A stretch of DNA of 64,000 nt, from positions 1-64,000 of the forward strand of contig DBGEOK010000109.1 of assembly GCA_048370855.1 (NCBI GenBank). Direction: 5' to 3'. Below are positions 58,208-64,000 of this stretch, piece by piece. This stretch comes from Limiplasma sp048370855. GTDB lineage: Bacteria; Bacillota; Clostridia; Christensenellales; Aristaeellaceae. The stretch's first letter is position 1, and the number at the start of each line of letters is the position of its first letter. The notes beneath the pieces were generated by a model. That model ran no database searches. It saw only the letters and a program-made list of their open reading frames with translations, and was not told the DNA's origin. A program made the translations under genes and the position numbers.

Positions 58208-61200
58208 TTACAGGATGCCCACGACGAATGAGAGCGTCAGGGACCGGTCCGACGGTATCCGGTACTCTGGGAGCACGGGCGCGCCCCAGCTATCGTCGCC
58301 GCCTACCCCCATGCGGGCCAGCGCGACATCCAGGTAGGTGTAACAGGGAGGGGGAAGCTCGTCCTGGTGGCGGGCGGCATACAGCTCCATGGCGCTGTGG
58401 GGCAGCACGCTCACGCACAAAGGGCATTCTGCCGCCTCCACGCGAAGCCCGCGCCCGCGGTCGTCCGTGACGCACAGCTCCCGCACTCCCTCGCGGTTGC
58501 CGCACTCCTGCGGCCAAAGGTAGGGCGTCAGGTTTTTTTGCGCGGTGGTTTCAAACAGGCCCAGGCGCGCGCCGCTCTTGCGGTCACAGTAGTTCTCCTC
58601 CGGCCCGAGCCCGTAATAGCGCACGTTGCACAGCTCCCGCGGCAGGCGAAAGGCAAGGCCGAACGCCGGGAAGGCGGGCAGGCCCTCGCGCCCCTCCCAG
58701 CGCAGCTCCACGCGCAGCTTTCCGCCGCCGAGTACGGCGTAGGAAAGCTCCATGCTCATTCCCCCGGTCAGCGGAAGCTCATAGCGGTAGCGGATGACAA
58801 AGGGCGTATGCGCTTCGGTCGTCAGCGCCCTGCCGGCCGCGTGAAGGCTTGCCGCGTGCCAGACCGCGGCCGAATGCCAGCTTCCGTTTCCCAGATCGTT
58901 ATCGGTCGGGGCGCGGAACAGGCTTAATGAAGGCGGAGCGGAGAGCAGCTCGCGTCCGTCCGCCCCTCGGAGGGAACAAAGGCCGCCTTCCCCCAAGCTG
59001 AACAACATGCTGAAACCGTCGCCGCGCACGCCGATATTGACGTCTCCCCGAACCACCTCGTAAGGGGCGTTCTCCTCCTTCTGCGGCGAGGGAACGCTGA
59101 ACACGACCGACGAGCCGTGCATCAGCTCGTCGTCAGGGCCGGCCCAGTCCGCTGCTTCCCGCAAGGAAAGGCCGCAGTCCAACACGTATTCCCCGCTTAA
59201 AGCCGGGCGGGGGAGGGGCAGCTCGTACCGGCGGGTCTCGCCGGGCGGCACGTCCAGGTCCTGTAACAGGCCGGACGCGACAGGCTCGCCGTTTCGCAAA
59301 AGACGCCATCGCAGCAGGTAATCCGAGGCGTTAGCGAACAGGAAACGGTTTTCCAGCGTAACGCCGCCCGCGTCCGGCGTCACGCGGATTCCCTGATAGA
59401 GAAAGCGGACCTCCTGGAGCTTGGGCGTGGGCGTCCTGTCGGCAAAGAAAAGGCCGTCGCCGCAGAAATTGCGGTCGGTGGGGCGGTCGCCGAAGTCGCC
59501 TCCATAGGCGAGGCGCGCGCCTCCATTTGGCGAGGCGGTGAGAAGCGCCTGGTCGATCATATCCCAAATAAAGCCGCCCTGGTACTGAGGATACCGGTCC
59601 TCCAGCGCGATGTATTGGCACAGCCCGCCGCAGCTATTGCCCATCGCGTGCGAATACTCGCACAGCAGAAAGGGCTTTTCCGGGTGCGCCTCGATGAACG
59701 CGGCAACCTCCGCGGCGGGCGGGTACATGCGGCTTTCCATGTCGGAGGTTCCGTTGTAGCGGCGGTCATGAAAGACGCCCTCGTAATGCACCAGACGGCT
59801 CGGGTCGCGGCTGCGGAAGTACCGGGACATTTCAAACAGGTCGCGGCCGCCGTAGCTTTCGTTGCCGCAGGACCAGATCAGCACGGAGGGATGATTCTTG
59901 TCGCGCTCCAGCATGGAGGCCGCGCGGTCCATGAGCGCGGGCAGCCAGGCGGGATCGTCGTTGGGCACGGCCCACTCCGGGTCCGTCTTGCCAAGCTTCT
60001 GCCAGGAGCCATGGCTTTCCACGTTTGCCTCGTCGATCACATAGAGGCCGTATTCGTCGCAAAGCCTGTACCAGAGGCTCTGGTTCGGATAGTGGCAGGT
60101 GCGCACCGCGTTGACGTTGCTGCGCTTGAGCGCGCGGATATCGCGCAGCATATGCTCAGGCGTGATGGCGCGCCCGGCCTCCATGCAAAACTCATGCCGG
60201 TTCACGCCCCGGAACACGATTCGTTTTCCATTCAGCAGCATCAGCCCGTTTTTCAGCTCAAACCGGCGAAAGCCCAGCCGGGTCTGCGCAACCTCGTACA
60301 CGCCGCCGGCGGAAAGCAGCGTGAGGCGGAGGGTATAAAGAAAAGGCTTTTCAGCGCTCCACAGCAGGGGATTGGGAACGGAACGCTCCAGCGTCATGGC
60401 GGCGGCGGCCCGGGCCGTCAAGCTGTCGGCCAAAGCGCCCGACGGATCGTACAGCTCCGCCCGGAGGACGACGGGCTCCTCCGGCAGGTCAAGGGAAAGA
60501 TCGGCGCGGAGGACGCCCATCGAAAAGCCTTCCTTTAGCTCCGGGCGTACAAACAGGTCGCGCACATGCGCGCGCGGGTACGCCTCCAGCTCAACATCCC
60601 GAAAAATGCCCGAGAAGCGCCAGAAATCCTGATCCTCGATCCAAGAGGCGGAGGAGAAGCGGAACACCTCCACCGCCAGCCTGTTGAGGCCGGGCCGAAG
60701 CGCGCGCGTAATATCAAAGCGCGAGGGGGTAAAGCTGTCCTCGGCATAGCCGATCAGCTCGCCGTTTACCCAACAAAAAAACGCGGTTTCTACCCCGTGA
60801 AAGACGATCGCCACGCGAGAGCCCTCCCAGGCGGGCGGAATCTCAAAATCGCGCGCATAGCTGCCGACCGGGTTATACAGAACGGGGACCTGGGGAGGAC
60901 GAAGCCTCTCGTGACCGTCCCAGGGATACTGCGTGTTGACATACTGAGGCCGCCCGTAACCCTGAAGCTGAATATGGCCCGGCACGCGGATTTCATCCCA
61001 GGCGGAGCAGTCGAAGCCCGGCGAATAGAAGCCGGCGGGGCGCTCGTCGATGCGCTCCGCATAATGAAACCGCCATCGTCCGTTCAGGCTTATCCGCAGG
61101 CTGCCGGCGTTCGCGGCGGCTTCCTCGGCGCTCGCGTATACGTCATGGTCGGAAACGGCGGGGAGCCGGTTGACGGCAAAAACGGCGGGATCGGTCAGAA

Positions 61201-61228
61201 CATCGAGGTCGTAGCGTAGCGTGGCCAT
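58208..61228 (-). CDS. lacZ: GH2 beta-galactosidase
   Basis: 1006 residues, the E. coli LacZ length and five-domain order: sugar-binding jelly roll (SLNGRWRFHYAERIDERPAG, VPGHIQLQGYGRPQYVN), immunoglobulin-like domains, TIM barrel with acid/base Glu in VIDEANVESHGSW and nucleophile Glu in FLLCEYSHAMGNSCGG, and a C-terminal small-chain domain (RAPTDNDLGNGSWHSA, FGLAFRLPRELCNVRYYGLGPEENY). Hydrolyses terminal beta-galactosides; no signal peptide, so intracellular. ATG 61228 follows AAGGAGG. No transporter alongside. N-glycan or milk-glycan galactose are possible sources. Confidence 0.93.
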   Translation of the reverse strand: MATLRYDLDVLTDPAVFAVNRLPAVSDHDVYASAEEAAANAGSLRISLNGRWRFHYAERIDERPAGFYSPGFDCSAWDEIRVPGHIQLQGYGRPQYVNTQYPWDGHERLRPPQVPVLYNPVGSYARDFEIPPAWEGSRVAIVFHGVETAFFCWVNGELIGYAEDSFTPSRFDITRALRPGLNRLAVEVFRFSSASWIEDQDFWRFSGIFRDVELEAYPRAHVRDLFVRPELKEGFSMGVLRADLSLDLPEEPVVLRAELYDPSGALADSLTARAAAAMTLERSVPNPLLWSAEKPFLYTLRLTLLSAGGVYEVAQTRLGFRRFELKNGLMLLNGKRIVFRGVNRHEFCMEAGRAITPEHMLRDIRALKRSNVNAVRTCHYPNQSLWYRLCDEYGLYVIDEANVESHGSWQKLGKTDPEWAVPNDDPAWLPALMDRAASMLERDKNHPSVLIWSCGNESYGGRDLFEMSRYFRSRDPSRLVHYEGVFHDRRYNGTSDMESRMYPPAAEVAAFIEAHPEKPFLLCEYSHAMGNSCGGLCQYIALEDRYPQYQGGFIWDMIDQALLTASPNGGARLAYGGDFGDRPTDRNFCGDGLFFADRTPTPKLQEVRFLYQGIRVTPDAGGVTLENRFLFANASDYLLRWRLLRNGEPVASGLLQDLDVPPGETRRYELPLPRPALSGEYVLDCGLSLREAADWAGPDDELMHGSSVVFSVPSPQKEENAPYEVVRGDVNIGVRGDGFSMLFSLGEGGLCSLRGADGRELLSAPPSLSLFRAPTDNDLGNGSWHSAAVWHAASLHAAGRALTTEAHTPFVIRYRYELPLTGGMSMELSYAVLGGGKLRVELRWEGREGLPAFPAFGLAFRLPRELCNVRYYGLGPEENYCDRKSGARLGLFETTAQKNLTPYLWPQECGNREGVRELCVTDDRGRGLRVEAAECPLCVSVLPHSAMELYAARHQDELPPPCYTYLDVALARMGVGGDDSWGAPVLPEYRIPSDRSLTLSFVVGIL

Positions 61229-61343
61229 CCTGAGGCGCCTCCTTGGCGGCAGCGAGCGTGCCGCGGTTTTTGGCAAAAAATTTCCGCCGAGCTACGTGCG
61301 CATGGCCCGGCGGAAACAGTATAGCATACGGACGGTCCTTTGG

Positions 61344-62378
61344 CTATGCCCGCGCGAGCGCGCGGCGGCGCATCCGCGCGTGCCGTTTGCGGGACACCCC
61401 CTGCGCCTTGAGCCACGCGACCGTATCCGCGACGGTCTTTTGTAAGTCCCGGGGACGGTAGGAAAGCTCCATCGTCGCCTTATCATGGGAAAAGCGGTCG
61501 TTGCCGGAAAGCGCGTGCAGAGAATAGCTCGTGTAAAGCGGCCTGCGCCCGCGAAGCTTCGCCGCGGCCGTAAGCAGCGGCGCGGCGGCCTTCGCTACCC
61601 ACAGGGGAAGCACGGGCAGCCGGCGGCCTCCGGAGGTTGAGCGCACCATGCGCAGCACGTCCTTGATCTCATAATGGCGGTTGGACAGGATATAGCATTC
61701 TCCCGCCCGGCCGTTCAGGGCCGCGTTGAGGCAGCCCTGCGCCACGTCGCGCACGTCCACCATGTCGTATCCGCCGCGCACACAGGCGGGCAGCTTGCCC
61801 AGCATATAGTCCCGGATCACTTGAACCAGATGGTTCCCGGCGCTGTCATAAGGGCCTAAGATGCCGGAGGGATGCACGACCACCACGTCGAAGCCGTCCT
61901 TGGCGGCCTCCATCACGGCTTGCGTGGCTTCGGCCTTGGTTTTGGCATAGCTGCCGACCACCAGCTCAGGCGAGAACCGGCTGATTTCGGACAGCACCGA
62001 GGTATCGTCTCCCTCGGGAATGGCGTGCACGGAGCTTACGTGTACCATGCGGCGGATGCGGTGCTTCCGGCACAGGGCCAGGACGTTCTTGGTGCCCTCC
62101 ACATTGACGCGTCGCAGAAGCTCAAAGGGCTTATCGCCGATGTCGATGAGCCCCGCCGTGTGGATGAGGAGGGTTTGCGCCGGGTCGACGCCGTCAAAAA
62201 GCGGCTCCAGGCTTTCCGGCTGGGTGACGTCGCCAAAATAATATCGGACGTTCGCGCGGTCCCGCACCGGTTCTCCGGGCAAAACCAGCCCGCGGACCTC
62301 GCAGTCCGAACCTTCCAGTTGACGGACCAAGGTGCCGCCCAGATGTCCGTTCGCTCCCGTAATCAAATAGGTGAACAT
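61344..62378 (-). CDS. NAD-dependent epimerase/dehydratase family protein
   Basis: 344 residues, extended short-chain dehydrogenase. N-terminal nucleotide motif TGANGHLGG, then VHVSSVHAIP and the catalytic SYAKTKAEA (Tyr-x-x-x-Lys), HPSGILGPYD, and a basic tail (RKRHARMRRRALARA). The group includes dihydroflavonol-reductase-like and sterol-dehydrogenase-like proteins; substrate unknown. ATG 62378 after GGGAG. Divergent from the TetR gene, its probable regulator. Confidence 0.88.
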   Translation of the reverse strand: MFTYLITGANGHLGGTLVRQLEGSDCEVRGLVLPGEPVRDRANVRYYFGDVTQPESLEPLFDGVDPAQTLLIHTAGLIDIGDKPFELLRRVNVEGTKNVLALCRKHRIRRMVHVSSVHAIPEGDDTSVLSEISRFSPELVVGSYAKTKAEATQAVMEAAKDGFDVVVVHPSGILGPYDSAGNHLVQVIRDYMLGKLPACVRGGYDMVDVRDVAQGCLNAALNGRAGECYILSNRHYEIKDVLRMVRSTSGGRRLPVLPLWVAKAAAPLLTAAAKLRGRRPLYTSYSLHALSGNDRFSHDKATMELSYRPRDLQKTVADTVAWLKAQGVSRKRHARMRRRALARA

Positions 62379-62433
62379 TCCATACACTCCCTTCTGGAAA
62401 CATACAGGGCTGTTGATTATCTTCTGCAATTGT

Positions 62434-62462
62434 ATTATAATCGCTTTGACGCCCGGCTACAA
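62434..62462 (-). promoter_or_regulatory. Epimerase gene promoter
   Basis: Minus-strand TTGTAG (62462-62457) and perfect TATAAT (62439-62434) with a 17-bp spacer, 55 bp before the start codon. Confidence 0.7.
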
Positions 62463-62533
62463 CCATCAGATGGCAGCGGTTTGAACGGTTGCTGAACACG
62501 CGAACGCGAAAGTGTTGAACGGAGATGTAAACA

Positions 62534-63139
62534 ATGAGGGAAGAGACGAAGGATCATCGGGTCAGGGTGACGCAAACGCTGATAAGGCGCGCGTTTACGG
62601 AGCTTTTGACCCAAAAGCCCATTCAAAGCATTTCCATCAAGGAGCTGTGCGAGCGGGCGGGGATCAACCGGGGCACGTTTTACGCGCACTATCAGGACAT
62701 TTACGACCTGCGCGAAAAAATAGAGGACGAAATGTATCGTGATATTCAGCGCAACCTAAGCCCGCTGCTGGGGGCGGAGGCCCACGCCTCGCAGATGGAG
62801 ATCACGGCGGGCATCTTTCAGTGGATGAAGGAAAACAGCGACATGTGCGCCGTGGTGCTGGGCGAGTACGGCGACAAGGAGTTTTTATGGAAGGTGCTCA
62901 ACCTTGGCCAGATGGTATGCAAGGAAAGCTATCTGCGCCTGTTTGAAAAAACGTCCCCCGAGCGCATCGAGTGGTTTTACGCATACGCCAGCTCCGGCTG
63001 CATCGGGCTTTTGCGGAAATGGTTATCGGAGAATATGGAAACGCCCGCGATGGAAATCGCGGGCATGGCGGAGCAACTGATCGTGCATGGGATGGGGTTT
63101 TTGGAGGGACGGGAGGCTCAAGGCTCGCGCCGCTCGTAG
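62534..63139 (+). CDS. TetR/AcrR-family regulator
   Basis: 201 residues. N-terminal helix-turn-helix ISIKELCERAGINRGTFYAHYQDIYDLREKIE and an all-helical C-terminal domain (EYGDKEFLWKVLNLGQMVCKESYLRLFEKT) of the YfiR/DhaS-like kind. ATG 62534, site GGAG about 8 nt before. Its 3' end overlaps the convergent ABC-2 permease gene by 22 nt. Probably regulates the divergent epimerase gene. Confidence 0.88.
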   Translation: MREETKDHRVRVTQTLIRRAFTELLTQKPIQSISIKELCERAGINRGTFYAHYQDIYDLREKIEDEMYRDIQRNLSPLLGAEAHASQMEITAGIFQWMKENSDMCAVVLGEYGDKEFLWKVLNLGQMVCKESYLRLFEKTSPERIEWFYAYASSGCIGLLRKWLSENMETPAMEIAGMAEQLIVHGMGFLEGREAQGSRRS

Positions 63140-63735
63140 AACCGGACGGACAGGAGGTAGGATACCGGCAGCAGCAGCGCCGCCGCCAGCGGGAGCCAGA
63201 GAGACGTGGAGAGCGCGGAGGGGCTGCCGGATATGCCGCCGACGCTTACAGATGTGAAGGCAAGGCTGGCGAGCATCACAATACCCAAAAAGATGAAGCG
63301 CCCCTTTTCCGACCCGAAGCGATAGGCGCAAGGCAGCGTGATGCAGGGGCAGAGAATGCCGATGGACAGCATGACCGCAAGCATGCTGAGAAATTCTTCC
63401 GGCACAAGGGCCTGCCGGCCGCTAAGCGTCGCCAGCGCCACGCCGCTGTTGAGCAGCATGACCACGCCAAGCAAAATCAGCACAAGCACATACCGTTCGG
63501 CGACAATGGCGCGCTTGCGGTAGGGCAGGGCCCTGGCGTAGACGGTCCAGCCGGATTTTTCATCATATGAATGAAGCGTTACGGGGATCATCACCATCAG
63601 CACAACGGGAAACACCAGCAAAAACAGGTTCCGCCCCGTCGCGGCGAAGGTCACCAGGAAAATGACAAGAACCAGCAGAAAGGAGCGGCAGTATGCCGCG
63701 ATCATGTAGAAGTCTTTCAACAGCAGGCTTTTCAT
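63118..63735 (-). CDS. ABC-2-type transporter permease
   Basis: 205 residues, about six membrane segments. Begins MKSLLLKDFYMI, the usual start of small ABC-2 permeases in Firmicutes, with HSYDEKSGWTVYARALPYRKRAIVAERYVL between helices two and three, a family signature. ATG 63735 after AAGGAGG; overlaps the ATPase gene upstream by 4 nt. Substrate unknown. Confidence 0.87.
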   Translation of the reverse strand: MKSLLLKDFYMIAAYCRSFLLVLVIFLVTFAATGRNLFLLVFPVVLMVMIPVTLHSYDEKSGWTVYARALPYRKRAIVAERYVLVLILLGVVMLLNSGVALATLSGRQALVPEEFLSMLAVMLSIGILCPCITLPCAYRFGSEKGRFIFLGIVMLASLAFTSVSVGGISGSPSALSTSLWLPLAAALLLPVSYLLSVRFYERREP

Positions 63736-64000
63736 TGCGCGTGATCCTCCTTGACCATCCATACGAACAATTCCTCAATGCTGACGGGCCCGGCGCTGAA
63801 GCCGGAGGGCAGGCGGTCGCGCCGGACGACGGCGTCCACGCCGTAGGAGGACTGCCGGGAGCCGAGCACCGCCGAGGGGTCGAGCGCGGCAAACTGCTCA
63901 TGGGAGCAGTGCACGGCGCCGAAGGTTCCCAACAGCAGGTCCTTTTCCTCGCAGAGCACCAGCTTTCCCCGGTGCAGAAAAGCAATGTAATCGCATAGCT
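63732..64000 (-). CDS. ABC transporter ATPase, 3' part only (cut by window edge)
   Basis: The last 88 or so codons of an ATPase partnered with the ABC-2 permease. The visible part reads CDYIAFLHRGKLVLCEEKDLL, which follows the switch region in this family, then a C-terminal regulatory extension ending PVSIEELFVWMVKEDHAQ. Walker and signature motifs lie beyond the window. No start is seen. Confidence 0.8.
   Translation of the reverse strand, partial: LCDYIAFLHRGKLVLCEEKDLLLGTFGAVHCSHEQFAALDPSAVLGSRQSSYGVDAVVRRDRLPSGFSAGPVSIEELFVWMVKEDHAQ

Overview
The window is a G+C-rich (about 60% by eye) chromosomal segment of a low-complexity-rich, Sec-exporting bacterium of the Bacillota, most likely a gut-associated member of class Clostridia. 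The pointers are: strong AGGAGG-type ribosome binding sites, a CIRCE (HrcA) operator, class B sortase, MacAB/BceRS-like efflux with a two-component system, secreted solute-binding proteins with short Sec signals, and FtsH/HtpG/LysA sequences of clostridial flavour. The exact genus cannot be read from the sequence alone.

Layout. 1-250: end of an rRNA operon (5S rRNA, tRNA-Asn, terminator). 358-10,903: a complete autoinducer-2 (AI-2) uptake and processing locus, organised as two divergent units. The minus-strand unit is lsrR-lsrK-cupin; the plus-strand unit is lsrA-lsrC-lsrD-lsrB-lsrF followed by an AEC-type permease and an RbsD/FucU mutarotase. No lsrG is present. 11,223-15,119: a 57-residue orphan ORF, htpG behind a CIRCE element, an LCP-family exported protein and a lower-G+C hypothetical gene. 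15,335-17,445: a split chromate transporter divergent from a LysR regulator. 17,491-23,537: an aromatic amino acid operon (DAHP synthase, tyrA, aroB, pheA, an aroE-aroK fusion, aroQ) preceded by a promoter, a Phe/Tyr-rich leader peptide and a terminator, i.e. a ribosome-mediated attenuator. 23,740-30,196: ftsH, a frameshifted propeller/solute-binding protein, sortase B and a SanA/YdcF protein.

30,282-45,511: a glycan-utilisation locus. A LacI regulator, a GH3 glycosidase and two CE7 esterases (one lacking the nucleophilic serine) run leftward; two ABC permeases, a solute-binding protein, a GH130 phosphorylase, a GH38 alpha-mannosidase and a GH20 hexosaminidase run rightward. The GH130/GH38/GH20 combination fits host N-glycan breakdown. 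45,587-47,903: an amidase-domain protein and lysA. 48,254-56,212: a MacAB-type exporter with two additional secreted lipoyl-domain paralogues, divergent from a response regulator/histidine kinase pair and an exported nitroreductase-like protein. 56,213-58,207: gene-poor DNA carrying tRNA-Val and tRNA-Arg, each with its own promoter and terminator. 58,208-64,000: GH2 beta-galactosidase, an NAD-dependent epimerase, a TetR regulator, an ABC-2 permease and the 3' part of its ATPase, which is cut by the window edge.

The features most worth attention are the Phe/Tyr leader-peptide attenuator in a Firmicute, the AI-2 locus with a cupin, a permease and a mutarotase in place of lsrG, candidate LsrR boxes at both lsr promoters, and a two-hairpin dispersed repeat present in two copies.
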